Positions 9,330 through 18,252 of a stretch of DNA of 64,000 nucleotides are shown here, in pieces; the first letter of the stretch is position 1, and every line of letters starts with the position of its first letter. Source of the DNA: Candidatus Kapaibacterium sp. (GTDB lineage: Bacteria > Bacteroidota > Ignavibacteria > Kapaibacteriales > JAEUSM01); NCBI GenBank assembly GCA_016788785.1, contig JAEUSM010000018.1:1-64000 (forward strand), written 5' to 3'. The notes below the pieces were generated by a model that saw only the letters and a list, made by a program, of their open reading frames with translations, was not told the DNA's origin and did no database searches. The translations under genes and the position numbers were made by a program.

Positions 9330-10655
9330 CTAAATATTTTTGACATAAAGCACGATTTCCGTTGGCTTCGATACATTCGTAGCCAAATTTATTATTTGTA
9401 GCATTTCCCCTGCTACAATGTTTTCTGCATCAAATTCTAATGTGTACAGCAAATACGATTGGGTGATGATTTCATCAGCTCCGGTATATGGGAATCTATT
9501 TGCACCTAAAATTCTTCTATCTCGAAGGGAAACAGTTTTAGATTTTGAACCAATAATACTTGATTCTATCCATTGAGAAACTTCTTCTTGCAAACTTCCT
9601 TTTCTGCCACGTACTCCAATTACCAATTCTTTGTCTGCCCATGATTTGTCGAACATCAAAGAGAAGATATCGTTTTCTAAGTAGAATGGGATAGTCAAGA
9701 ATTGTTCCAAAATTCCTTCATCAATCATTCTAAAGATATATTCTAACACTTCTTCGAATGTTGTTCGAATTTTGTGGTGGTCGTAAGGAGGCAACGATGG
9801 CGGTACATACGAATGCCCTAATGCAGCTATTTTTCCTGCAATTTCTGTTAATAATGAATAGAATGTAAAAGGATGAATTGTACCTGAATGTAAGTAGGTC
9901 TCAAGTTCAGGTAAGGAAGAGGATAAATTTTGAATGGCAAATCGAGTTTCTAATGCTTGTAATGGTCCTAATTCAGAAAAATACATTCGTACTTTATCAG
10001 AAAGGAAGATAGTTTTTTCCCTCATCAATGTTGCTAATGGTGTAACCATTTTAGCAAGTTCTGATTTTTTTGTTACTTGTACTAATGGTGGAATAAAGCT
10101 TGTCAAAGCAAAGACATCATTTCTATATTCTATTTGACACAATGGTATGGTCACATATTTCGAAGGAGGAGTATCTGCAACAATCAATTGCAATTTTGGT
10201 TTGAGACGGGGAATAGTCATTTCGCCGTCACCCGTATTCAAATCAACAACTGGTGGACCATCAACTGATTCATAACGAACTAATTTTGCTGCAGATGAGG
10301 CAGAATCTGATTTTTCCGGTGCAATTGCCAAATGAATTGTCTGCGGAGAAGCCTTGATTGCTTCTGCATATTGGTCTAATGATAGTTCCAGATCCACTTC
10401 ATCCCCTGCTTGATGATGGACTAAGAGCCCATCGGGCATGATTGCCTCCAAATCTGAGATTCGTAATACACCGGTTATCAACAAAATTGAATCGATTTCT
10501 AATTGTACCACTCCCCAAAAATAGGGAACAGCATGAGAAAAATGATAATTCAACAGACCATCTTGACGGATGGAAAATTGTTGAAAATGTTGTGGCGACA
10601 AAAGCATGCCTTCATGCCATTGTATTGCCGGTGGTATCTTTTTAAATATTGACAT
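9330..10655 (-). CDS. tssK: TssK, type VI secretion baseplate protein
   Basis: 441 residues, standard for TssK (VC_A0114 family). The diagnostic N-terminus reads IQWHEGMLLSPQHFQQ, followed by PYFWGVVQLEID and LPDGL-like segments. The C-terminal part has LPPYDHHKIRTTFEEVLEYI, typical of the family. TssK links the baseplate to the TssLM membrane complex and binds receptor-binding-like partners. It is the first gene of the T6SS block on this strand, with a candidate promoter at 10686-10716 and a divergent neighbour at 10967. Confidence 0.95.
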   Translation of the reverse strand: MSIFKKIPPAIQWHEGMLLSPQHFQQFSIRQDGLLNYHFSHAVPYFWGVVQLEIDSILLITGVLRISDLEAIMPDGLLVHHQAGDEVDLELSLDQYAEAIKASPQTIHLAIAPEKSDSASSAAKLVRYESVDGPPVVDLNTGDGEMTIPRLKPKLQLIVADTPPSKYVTIPLCQIEYRNDVFALTSFIPPLVQVTKKSELAKMVTPLATLMREKTIFLSDKVRMYFSELGPLQALETRFAIQNLSSSLPELETYLHSGTIHPFTFYSLLTEIAGKIAALGHSYVPPSLPPYDHHKIRTTFEEVLEYIFRMIDEGILEQFLTIPFYLENDIFSLMFDKSWADKELVIGVRGRKGSLQEEVSQWIESSIIGSKSKTVSLRDRRILGANRFPYTGADEIITQSYLLYTLEFDAENIVAGEMLQIINLATNVSKPTEIVLYVKNI

Positions 10656-10685
10656 TCCAACCTTCTATTTCTAATTCTGCATATG

Positions 10686-10716
10686 CAAATATATGAACAA
10701 TATGTAAATAAACAAA
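10686..10716 (-). promoter_or_regulatory. Candidate Bacteroidota-type promoter for the T6SS operon
   Basis: On the minus strand TTTG (10713-10716), exactly 19 bases, then TATATTTG (10686-10693), matching TTTG-N19-TAnnTTTG. The predicted transcript start would fall about 25 bases before the tssK ATG. Inferred from consensus and spacing only. Confidence 0.55.
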
Positions 10717-10966
10717 CACTTTTTATTCACAAAAGTGCATTTTACGTCAAATTAATAAATTTCTCAGATAAAATGACAGTTTTTTCATTTGTAGTTCATT
10801 AAAAACGATTCTTTTTTGTTGATTCCAATTTACTGTTTTATCAAATTTTCCAATTCTTCTTTGTATTTATTAGAAGAATGATACTCAATTTTCAATTTTC
10901 GATTGTTAGAATGATTCCGTATTTTTCCGTACATTTGTATACTTTTATCTACTATCAGTACTTCCT

Positions 10967-11905
10967 ATGAAATTACTTTTCTCTACACTCTTGTTTCTCA
11001 TTCTAATATCTCCCATTTTTTCTCAAGTTGACAAAGCAATTGTCAATGATTTGATTGTAAAAAAAGCAGATACCAGTGGTTGGATTATAAATGGTATGTC
11101 CACTCTTAATTTTTCGCAAGTTGGTTTACAAAATTGGACAGGTGGGGGAAATAATACTGTTGCAATTCAAGGATTGTTTACAACAACTGCTAATTACCTT
11201 TCGACCAATACCTATTGGGACAATAGTTTGTTACTCGGGTATGGTCTGACGAAAATTGGAACTGACCCTTTCCGTAAAAGTGATGACAGAATTATGATTG
11301 TTTCTAAATATGGAGTCAATGCAACGGAAAATATTCGCTATACTGGTTTGGCAGATTTTCGTACACAATTTACGATTGGACGAAACTACACTGCTCCGAT
11401 AGATACTGCAATTGGAGATTTTCCAAAAACTTCCAGCTTTTTTGCTCCAGCTTTTTTAACTACTGCGATTGGGATGGAATATGCTCCTACCAAGTCATTA
11501 TCAGTTTTATTAGCACCACTTTCTGGTCGTTTTACCTTTGTGAATGACCCAGATTTGTCGAATGCTGGTGCTTTTGGTGTAACCCCAGGTGAGTCAATGT
11601 TATCAGATATTGGAGCATTTTGTAATATTCTCTATACAGATGAAGTAATGACGAATGTTAATATCACCAGTAGGCTCAATTTGTTTTCTCGATATAATAG
11701 TTTTTCGACGATGATAGTAACTTGGGAAAATATGATTACGATGAAGGTAAATAGCTTTTTGAATGTTTCTTTGGCTACCGATGTGTTTTACGACCAACGT
11801 ATTCCTATTACGCGTGAAGATGGAGCCATAGGTCCAGCAACACAATTGAGAAATATCTTCTCATTGGGTATCGGCTATGCCTTTACAAATGTAGAGAAAA
11901 AATAA
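10967..11905 (+). CDS. DUF3078 family outer-membrane/periplasmic protein
   Basis: 312 residues with an N-terminal signal peptide ending near FSQVDK. After it come WIINGMSTLNFSQVGLQNWTGGG and TNTYWDNSLLLGYGLTKIG, the recognisable DUF3078 signature of Bacteroidota. The remainder alternates short hydrophobic and polar stretches typical of a beta-barrel and ends in an aromatic-containing strand (LGIGYAFTNVEKK). The function of the family is unknown. A TACATTTG element at 10930-10937 could be its -7 box. A hairpin terminator follows. It is transcribed divergently from tssK and no evidence ties it to secretion. Confidence 0.88.
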   Translation: MKLLFSTLLFLILISPIFSQVDKAIVNDLIVKKADTSGWIINGMSTLNFSQVGLQNWTGGGNNTVAIQGLFTTTANYLSTNTYWDNSLLLGYGLTKIGTDPFRKSDDRIMIVSKYGVNATENIRYTGLADFRTQFTIGRNYTAPIDTAIGDFPKTSSFFAPAFLTTAIGMEYAPTKSLSVLLAPLSGRFTFVNDPDLSNAGAFGVTPGESMLSDIGAFCNILYTDEVMTNVNITSRLNLFSRYNSFSTMIVTWENMITMKVNSFLNVSLATDVFYDQRIPITREDGAIGPATQLRNIFSLGIGYAFTNVEKK

Positions 11906-11920
11906 CTGTAAATTCTAAAC

Positions 11921-11951
11921 AAAAAAGGCTTGTTGTTACAAGCCTTTTTTT
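11921..11951. terminator. Bidirectional terminator
   Basis: Perfect stem GGCTTGT/ACAAGCC around TGTT, flanked by six A on the left and seven T on the right, so it can stop transcription of the DUF3078 gene (+) and of the sorting-domain gene ending at 11953 (-). Confidence 0.88.
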
Positions 11952-11952
11952 G

Positions 11953-13548
11953 TTATTTCATGACGACAAATTGTTTGGTTTGGGTAATGCCGTTGTTTTC
12001 AAGAACTATCAAATACACGCCATTGGAGATGGAACTTGATGGTAATGGGAAGCGATAAGTGGCACCTTCTTGTATCATTCCTTCGTAGATGGTTCCGACG
12101 AACGTTCCTTGCATTGTGTACATTCGTATTCTTGTATTGCCAGATGCGAGATTGTCGACTACTAATTCATTGTTTGCTGTTGAAGAACCGCCTTGATGAA
12201 TGAAAATGGATGGGACAGAGTTTGTGCCTTTGTCCGAAACGCTCGTTGCATTGAAGGTAAATTTTGCGAGGTACAAATCATTTCCCTTTTGACCAGAAAC
12301 TGCAATTTCGCCTAAAGAATCGATAACGCAATCATTTAATCGATCGTATTCATCCCCACCCCATGATTGTTCAGACAGTTCACCCAAAGAATTGAAAAAG
12401 CCCAGATAAAAATCATTGTTTCCAGCGTTATTTTTTGTACCAACAATTGCCAAAGCTCCAATGCTGTCGATACAAAGCGAACGACAATCAACCGAAGGAT
12501 CTAATGGAACCGTTGTAAACGTTTGCGTTGCAGTATTATACCGAATAAGGATATTTCTGTTATTATCATCTATATTTTCATAGAGTGCCACAAACCCAAA
12601 TGAAGAATTGGTAAATCCCTTCCACCGTAACCGCTTACCTGCAAAATTCTCCACTAAATATGGATTCACATCCACCACTTGATCAAATTTTTCAAGACCA
12701 TTTACTCCAACGAATTGAGCAGTTCGCACTTGTGTTACAGTTTTTGAAGTTGGAATTAAAGTATCAGCACTAATCATCATCCCTAACTGACCACTATTTT
12801 GCTCTTGGAATCGACCGTCATGATATTGAGGCCATTGTCCGTATTTTGGTTGCCATCTCATTGCTTTAGGTTTTGGCATAGTCTCAAATTCATCTTTGTG
12901 AGAAGCACTGAGTAAGAATGAATCTATAGTACGAGTTAAAACTCCTACTTGATTTATCTGACCAACTTTTACAACTGTATAAACACTATCTCCAATTGAA
13001 GAAAATTCACTTCTCGCAATAAAACGAATATCAAACTTTAATTGAGAGTTTATAGAGGAGTGGAAATACTCATTCTTAGTTTCATTAAATCCTTGAAACT
13101 GATTGCCCCATAACTGAGTTAATACGCGAGAAATACTCAGGTTTTTTGGAAAGAATATTTTGTTTGCTGAATCTGAAATTGTTGTTTGAATTCCGAAACA
13201 AAAAAAATCATAAAAAGTATCTTCAACACTATTCAAATATATATTATCTGCCTCAATTTTAAGTTTGTAAATTGCATCTGCAATTGGCGGTTTTGGAAAA
13301 TAAAATCCATATAAATATTCACCATTTTCATCTACAACTAAAAGGTAAGGATATTTTTCTGGGTGATCAATTGAAGTAAAAGTAAATCCTCCCCTTGCTA
13401 CGCCTATATTGTATGCATGTAGAAATTTATCGTCTACTTTAAAGCCACCCCTTGTAAACTCCCATCTTTGAATTGGAGTTTGGGAAAAACAGTAGGTTGA
13501 AATCAGAAATAAACTTATTAGGTATAACATTCGTGAAAAAACTTTCAT
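11953..13548 (-). CDS. Secreted protein with type IX secretion sorting domain, paralogue 1
   Basis: 531 residues: signal peptide (MKVFSRMLYLISLFLIS...CFSQ), a body of unknown fold, and a C-terminal Por-type (TIGR04183-like) sorting domain of about 75 residues (GNTRIRMYTMQGTFVG, then SNGVYLIVLEN and KQFVVMK). Such proteins cross the outer membrane by the type IX system and are released or attached to the surface. The second half has GxxDFYLGF and GNDLYLAKF segments around DRLNDCVIDSLGEIAVSG, reminiscent of beta-propeller (SBBP-like) blades. It is a tandem paralogue of the next gene upstream (PIQxWEF start, shared blade and tail motifs). It lies 9 bases after that gene's stop and is probably co-transcribed. 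Confidence 0.88.
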   Translation of the reverse strand: MKVFSRMLYLISLFLISTYCFSQTPIQRWEFTRGGFKVDDKFLHAYNIGVARGGFTFTSIDHPEKYPYLLVVDENGEYLYGFYFPKPPIADAIYKLKIEADNIYLNSVEDTFYDFFCFGIQTTISDSANKIFFPKNLSISRVLTQLWGNQFQGFNETKNEYFHSSINSQLKFDIRFIARSEFSSIGDSVYTVVKVGQINQVGVLTRTIDSFLLSASHKDEFETMPKPKAMRWQPKYGQWPQYHDGRFQEQNSGQLGMMISADTLIPTSKTVTQVRTAQFVGVNGLEKFDQVVDVNPYLVENFAGKRLRWKGFTNSSFGFVALYENIDDNNRNILIRYNTATQTFTTVPLDPSVDCRSLCIDSIGALAIVGTKNNAGNNDFYLGFFNSLGELSEQSWGGDEYDRLNDCVIDSLGEIAVSGQKGNDLYLAKFTFNATSVSDKGTNSVPSIFIHQGGSSTANNELVVDNLASGNTRIRMYTMQGTFVGTIYEGMIQEGATYRFPLPSSSISNGVYLIVLENNGITQTKQFVVMK

Positions 13549-13557
13549 TTCATTTTA

Positions 13558-15084
13558 CTAAGGTGTGTGAATGAATTTTTTAGTAATGACATTTTGATTA
13601 TTTTGTACTACAACTATATACATTCCGCTTGTCAAGTTTGCTGTATGAATTGGAAAACGATACCTTCCATTTCCAAATGTAGTTCCATCGAAGATAGTTG
13701 AAACTTCAGTCCCTTGTAATGAGAACAGTTTTACAGTTGTATTTCCGGATTCAAGATTTTCAAGAACAATTTCACCTTTATTTGATGCAAAATTATCTTG
13801 ACTTACAAAAAGAGTTGGAAGAAAATTTGTATTATTGTCAGGTACAGTTGTTGCATTCAAAGTAAATTTTGCCAAATACAAATCATTTCCTTTTTGTCCA
13901 GAAACGGCTATTTCGCCAAAAGAATCAATAATTACATCATTCAACCTGTCATAGTCTTCACTACCCCACATTTTTTCCGTTAAATCTCCATTTACAGGAT
14001 AAAAACCGAGATAAAAATCATTATTATTTGAAGAATTTTTTCTACCAACTATTACTAAATTTCCGAGACTATCCAAAAATAATGAGCGACAATCAATAGT
14101 GGTATCTAAAGCAACAGTAGTAAATTGTTGATTTTGATTAATATATCGTATCAGTAAATTTTGATTATTATTATCGAGATTCTCGAACAGGGCAACAAAC
14201 CCATAAGAGGAGTTTGTAAAGCCTTTCCAGTTGAGTCTTTTACCCGAAAAATTCTGTACTAAATAAGGATTTACATCTACCACATCATCAAATTTTGCAT
14301 CAATATTTGTTACAACATTTGATCTACGTACCTGAACAATGGAATTTGAAGAAGGAATTACTGTATCAGGGCTTATCATTATTCCCAATTGTTTTGTATT
14401 TGTATACCACCTCATTGATTGTGGTTTTGGTAAAGATGTGTATTCATCTTTGTGGATAGTTCCTACAGTAAATGTGTCCAAAGTCCAATCTATTTTACCG
14501 TTATTTGGCAATTGAAATACTGATGTTTGAAACGAAATACTATCTTCTTTTTGTTTCGATAATCCTAACGAAATAAATTTTAATAATTCATGATAACCAG
14601 AATGAGTAGTACTATGATAAACAAAATTTCCTTTATCAAAATTGTCCAAACTATTGGTATTTTTAACAAAAAAATTTCTACTATAACTAAGATCTGCTGG
14701 GTAAAATCTTGTGTTCGTTGAGTCAACCCAAGTACACTGTAATCCAAATAAACTTCTGATATCAAATGTACTATTTTTATATATGTCATTAGCTTCAGAT
14801 CTAATTTTGAAGACGTAATTAGCAAAAGACTGTTTATTAAATTCAAATGTAAATAACTCACTTGCATTTGGTAATAAAGTAACCATGATTGGATATTGAT
14901 CATTATGATAACTCGACACAAATGTGAAGCCTTCAGTACTCACTCCAACGTTATATCCATGAAGGAACTCCTTATCAACAGATGAAAAAGTTTTAACAAA
15001 CTCCCACTTTTGAATGGGAGTTTGTGAAAACAGAGTTGTCAAACTAAATAGTAGTACTATTGTAAAATAAAGTGTTCTATACAT
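13558..15084 (-). CDS. Secreted protein with type IX secretion sorting domain, paralogue 2
   Basis: 508 residues, colinear with the 531-residue product downstream. It has a signal peptide ending TLFSQ, PIQKWEFVKTF, NLLIRYINQNQQFTT, NNDFYLGFYPVNGDL, EDYDRLNDVIIDSFGEIAVSG and a Por-type C-terminal domain (NTTVKLFSLQGTEVS, LTSGMYIVVVQNN, KKFI). Compared with paralogue 1 it lacks a Gly/Gln-rich insertion around the KYGQWPQYHDGRFQEQ region. Exported by inference from the sorting domain; no catalytic motif is visible. The pair arose by tandem duplication and shares its strand and close spacing with the Cys-rich gene at 15102. Confidence 0.88.
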   Translation of the reverse strand: MYRTLYFTIVLLFSLTTLFSQTPIQKWEFVKTFSSVDKEFLHGYNVGVSTEGFTFVSSYHNDQYPIMVTLLPNASELFTFEFNKQSFANYVFKIRSEANDIYKNSTFDIRSLFGLQCTWVDSTNTRFYPADLSYSRNFFVKNTNSLDNFDKGNFVYHSTTHSGYHELLKFISLGLSKQKEDSISFQTSVFQLPNNGKIDWTLDTFTVGTIHKDEYTSLPKPQSMRWYTNTKQLGIMISPDTVIPSSNSIVQVRRSNVVTNIDAKFDDVVDVNPYLVQNFSGKRLNWKGFTNSSYGFVALFENLDNNNQNLLIRYINQNQQFTTVALDTTIDCRSLFLDSLGNLVIVGRKNSSNNNDFYLGFYPVNGDLTEKMWGSEDYDRLNDVIIDSFGEIAVSGQKGNDLYLAKFTLNATTVPDNNTNFLPTLFVSQDNFASNKGEIVLENLESGNTTVKLFSLQGTEVSTIFDGTTFGNGRYRFPIHTANLTSGMYIVVVQNNQNVITKKFIHTP

Positions 15085-15101
15085 AACTTATTCATTATAT
15101 T

Positions 15102-15974
15102 CTAATCAACTATTTCAGATCCATATCCATCTTCATCACAAGTTTCTTTGCAAGTTCCAGACCAAATTCCTAGAACTTGGTATCGAGGATCACCAATATA
15201 AGGGGATTGGCAACTTTCTGTGGAATTATATAAAGTACAATCATCGCCATTTGGTGATGTACCTGTAGGAACGGTAATATATGATCTTCTCCATCTTGGT
15301 GGGTTCGTAGAATTATCTAAACAGTAAGCAACCTTTAAAACACAACAAGTATTAGCACATTTATTCCATTTGTACGACCAAAAAGTTTTGTAACCATCTG
15401 ATACTTGTTTCCTATACTTGATGGCACAATAAGCCATACAAGTTCCCTCAAATGCTTGGAAAGTGTATTGACCATTTACTGGATTACCATTAGCATCGCA
15501 ATTATATCCATAAGCACCTACAAGAAATGGAGGAATACTATTTAGTAAAGGCAAGGTTAAAGCATCCGATAATTTAAAATACAAATCAGTTACTACTTCC
15601 CTAAAGTTAGCTTCATTAAAGTAACCAAATGGAGCGGGAGAACTATTGTAAATATAATTAATTAATCCACAGGGTGGGGTAGTTTCCTCAATTTCAAATC
15701 GTTGCATTTCTATGTGCGTGTAAATAACACTTCCTGTAGTACATTTTCTTACAAAATAGACTATTTTAACATCACAACCCAAATGCGAGACTACAGTAGA
15801 GTCTTCATTTATTGTTTCACAATTATCAAATTCATTACTGGGAGGCCAACAATTTAAAAATCTCGGTGTAATTACTTGTGCCTGTGATTCAATACATAAA
15901 CCTAATACACCGAAAAGAACAAATGCAGATATTACTATACTTTTGTATAGTAATTGAGAGTAACGAGTAACCAT
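15102..15974 (-). CDS. Secreted cysteine-rich protein of unknown function
   Basis: 290 residues. A signal peptide (hydrophobic VISAFVLFGVLGL, cleavage near ESQAQ) is followed by a mature part with 16 cysteines, including an NTCC pair, suggesting multiple disulfides in an exported protein. I recognise no family. No sorting domain is visible at the C-terminus, which ends DGYGSEIVD. It sits 17 bases before the start of paralogue 2 in the same orientation, so it is likely the first gene of a three-gene transcript of exported proteins. Confidence 0.75.
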   Translation of the reverse strand: MVTRYSQLLYKSIVISAFVLFGVLGLCIESQAQVITPRFLNCWPPSNEFDNCETINEDSTVVSHLGCDVKIVYFVRKCTTGSVIYTHIEMQRFEIEETTPPCGLINYIYNSSPAPFGYFNEANFREVVTDLYFKLSDALTLPLLNSIPPFLVGAYGYNCDANGNPVNGQYTFQAFEGTCMAYCAIKYRKQVSDGYKTFWSYKWNKCANTCCVLKVAYCLDNSTNPPRWRRSYITVPTGTSPNGDDCTLYNSTESCQSPYIGDPRYQVLGIWSGTCKETCDEDGYGSEIVD

Positions 15975-16212
15975 AAGAAACTCCTTTTGAAGAGTTAATG
16001 AATATTTATGGTCGTAAAATTAACTAAATAAAAACTATTCTCCAAATCTTTCTTGAAAAAAGTTTCTGATATTCAATAGTATAAGAAACATAACGTCGCT
16101 TTTTGGGAATATTACAGATGAAAAATATTTTTTGGAGTATTCATAGATAATCTACTCTTCTATGTAAAAAAGAAGAGATGAACTATAATAAGTGTAGTAC
16201 AATTAAAACTAC
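15975..16212. other. Intergenic region upstream of the Cys-rich gene
   Basis: 238 bases between prmA and the Cys-rich gene, very AT-rich. A 7-bp hairpin (CTCTTCT/AGAAGAG, 16155-16177) lacks a following T-run, so it is a poor terminator. No RNA gene or clear promoter is seen. Confidence 0.4.
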
Positions 16213-17061
16213 TTACTGTATTGTTAGTGCTATCCCTACCCACTCATCTTCTTGAATGGTTTGGAGGTGGGTGAAGCCAGTATTTTTGGCAGCGGTGATG
16301 ATTTCTTCGGCATCATAGACCAAGATGCCAGAAAGCAAAAGAATACCTTTGTGGGAGGAAAGTGAGGCATAAAACATCGGAAGACATGGCAATATCACAT
16401 TTCTGTACAAATTTGCGACGATGCCGTGAGCATTCAAAGGAAGGGATTGTTGCAACAAATCGACTTGCTCAACGGTGATACGACCAGTCAAATCATTGCG
16501 TTCCAAATTTTCTTTTGAATTGAGAACCGACCATTCATCATTGTCGCACGCATAGATTGTCGTTGCACCAAGACGATGAGCAGCAATTGCTAATACGCCT
16601 GTTCCAGTTCCTGCATCAATCCAAAAGGTGTCAGATTTGACATACTGCTCCAAGAGTTGGCACATCATTCTGGTAGTACAATGATACCCAGTTCCGAATG
16701 ACATTTGGGGAGTGATAACAATTTTGATGGGTTGGTCGAAGGTATCGGTATTCCAATCTGGAACAATGACAATATTTTGAGATGCGACGATAGGTTGTAC
16801 GGTTGCTTCCCAATCGGCATTCCAATTTTGTTCGATGATTTCGTAACTTGGTTCAATGGTTGCTTCAGGAAGAAGCTCATAAAATGACGCTGTTAAATCT
16901 GTTAAGATTTCATCTGTGAATTGTTCTTTATCAAAACAAAGAATCAAAGAATCGAATTGTTCTTCGATTCCAATGACATCAAATTGGTATAAAATACCGT
17001 AGGCTATCTCATATTGCTCTTCTGGCAATGAGATAGGAAGCATGGTAAAAGTACGTGGCAT
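16213..17061 (-). CDS. prmA: Ribosomal protein L11 methyltransferase
   Basis: 282 residues. The C-terminal Rossmann methyltransferase domain shows the PrmA signature MSFGTGYHCTTRMMCQLLE, motif I DAGTGTGVLAIAAHRLGA, then ACDNDEWSVLNSKENLE and GIVANLYRNVILP (the usual post-II NILA/NPPY-like position). The N-terminal part is the smaller L11-recognition domain. It transfers methyl groups from S-adenosylmethionine to ribosomal protein L11 in the cytoplasm. It is the last gene of the gyrB-to-prmA run, starting two bases after the tatA stop. Confidence 0.93.
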   Translation of the reverse strand: MPRTFTMLPISLPEEQYEIAYGILYQFDVIGIEEQFDSLILCFDKEQFTDEILTDLTASFYELLPEATIEPSYEIIEQNWNADWEATVQPIVASQNIVIVPDWNTDTFDQPIKIVITPQMSFGTGYHCTTRMMCQLLEQYVKSDTFWIDAGTGTGVLAIAAHRLGATTIYACDNDEWSVLNSKENLERNDLTGRITVEQVDLLQQSLPLNAHGIVANLYRNVILPCLPMFYASLSSHKGILLLSGILVYDAEEIITAAKNTGFTHLQTIQEDEWVGIALTIQ

Positions 17062-17063
17062 TC

Positions 17064-17258
17064 TTACTTTACTTCTGCCTTTTTTTCTTCAGCTGGAGCA
17101 GTTTCTGATTCTTTTTCAGGATGAGTTGCTGCTTTTTTAAATTCTTTTACTCCGGAACCAAGTCCCTTCATCAATTCAGGGATTTTTTTTGCTCCGAACA
17201 GCAAAACGATTACTAATAGAATCAGTATCCACTCACTACCGCCAGGTAAACCGAACAT
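17064..17258 (-). CDS. tatA: Sec-independent translocase TatA/TatE-type subunit
   Basis: 64 residues: a short periplasmic start ([10 protein letters not shown]), one membrane helix ([11 protein letters not shown]), the FG hinge, then the amphipathic helix [20 protein letters not shown] and a charged Lys/Glu tail. This is the canonical TatA architecture. TatA oligomerises to let folded twin-arginine proteins across the inner membrane with TatC. The other Tat genes are not in the window. It is translated between purQ and prmA (20 and 2 base gaps). Confidence 0.93.
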   Translation of the reverse strand: MFGLPGGSEWILILLVIVLLFGAKKIPELMKGLGSGVKEFKKAATHPEKESETAPAEEKKAEVK

Positions 17259-17278
17259 AGGATTATTCTCCGTATATA

Positions 17279-17977
17279 TTAAAGTTGATGGAACACATTT
17301 GCCAACGATTCGAATACTGCCAAGCCATCGTCATTGCCCAAAACACTATCACAACAACGCTCAGGATGGGGCATCATACCCAAGATATTTCGTTCTTTAT
17401 TAATGATACCAGCAATATTATTGATAGAACCATTTGGATTAGCATCGCTTGTGATTTCACCAAACATATCACAATAACGAAACACAATTTGATTCGAATC
17501 TTCAAGCGAATGCAACGTATCAGTATCAACAAAATAATTTCCTTCACCGTGTGCAATTGGCACTCGAATGATATCATTTTGTGCAAATTGAGACGTAAAA
17601 CGTGTACTATTGTTTTCAACTTTCAAATAGACATCTTTGCAAACGAATTTCATCGACATATTCGGAAGCAATGCACCAGGCAACATTCCCGAATCTGTAA
17701 GAATTTGAAACCCATTACAAATCCCCATTACATATTTACCTTTTTTCGCAAACGCTGCAACTTCTTGCATAATGGGTGAAAATCGTGCAATGGCACCACA
17801 ACGCAAATAATCGCCATACGAAAATCCTCCGGGAAGGATAATCGCCTCGATATCGCTTGGAATACTCGTATCTTTATGCCACAACATTGTGGTTTCGCAA
17901 CCTAAATTTTTGCTAATCGCATAGTATGCATCTTGGTCACAATTCGAACCCGGAAATAAAACAACTCCAAATTTCAT
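17279..17977 (-). CDS. purQ: Phosphoribosylformylglycinamidine synthase, glutaminase subunit
   Basis: 232 residues, class I glutamine amidotransferase. It has the N-terminal [15 protein letters not shown] typical of PurQ, nucleophile Cys87 in GICNGFQ, and the His204/Glu206 pair in [10 protein letters not shown]. It supplies ammonia to PurL for the fourth step of purine synthesis. Its ATG directly abuts the purS stop with no gap. The split PurS/PurQ arrangement implies a small PurL encoded elsewhere. Confidence 0.95.
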   Translation of the reverse strand: MKFGVVLFPGSNCDQDAYYAISKNLGCETTMLWHKDTSIPSDIEAIILPGGFSYGDYLRCGAIARFSPIMQEVAAFAKKGKYVMGICNGFQILTDSGMLPGALLPNMSMKFVCKDVYLKVENNSTRFTSQFAQNDIIRVPIAHGEGNYFVDTDTLHSLEDSNQIVFRYCDMFGEITSDANPNGSINNIAGIINKERNILGMMPHPERCCDSVLGNDDGLAVFESLANVFHQL

Positions 17978-18238
17978 TTATGCATTCCCACTTAGAATTT
18001 GAATCGAATAATCTTCCATAATTTGATTGCATAACAATTGTTTTGTTGCAGACTCCACAATGGAAAATGCTTCATCTTTCGATGCAGCAGTAACCGTCAT
18101 TTTGAAATGTTTCCCAATGTGTAATTGCTCAATTGCTTTGAATCCGGTCGAATGAAGAGCATGTTCAACGGTTTTTCCTTGAACATCTAAAATGCTTTTG
18201 CGTAACATCACATCGACAATTGCTGTATACTGTTCCAT
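17978..18238 (-). CDS. purS: Phosphoribosylformylglycinamidine synthase subunit PurS
   Basis: 86 residues, the usual size. The pattern is AIVDVMLRKSILDVQGKTVEHAL, then a GFKAIEQLHIGKHFKM strand-turn, and a C-terminal CNQIMEDYSIQI, all typical of PurS. It bridges PurQ and small PurL. It lies 14 bases after ddl and abuts purQ, so the two are translationally linked. Confidence 0.93.
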   Translation of the reverse strand: MEQYTAIVDVMLRKSILDVQGKTVEHALHSTGFKAIEQLHIGKHFKMTVTAASKDEAFSIVESATKQLLCNQIMEDYSIQILSGNA

Positions 18239-18252
18239 ACGTCTATCTATTA

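Noticed and set aside
16155-16177. Terminator of the gyrB-prmA run
   Set aside because: The hairpin is only 7 bp and has no T-run in either useful orientation.
17285-17779. 164-codon plus-strand open frame
   Set aside because: It is antisense to purQ, which has complete catalytic motifs; the frame is a shadow.
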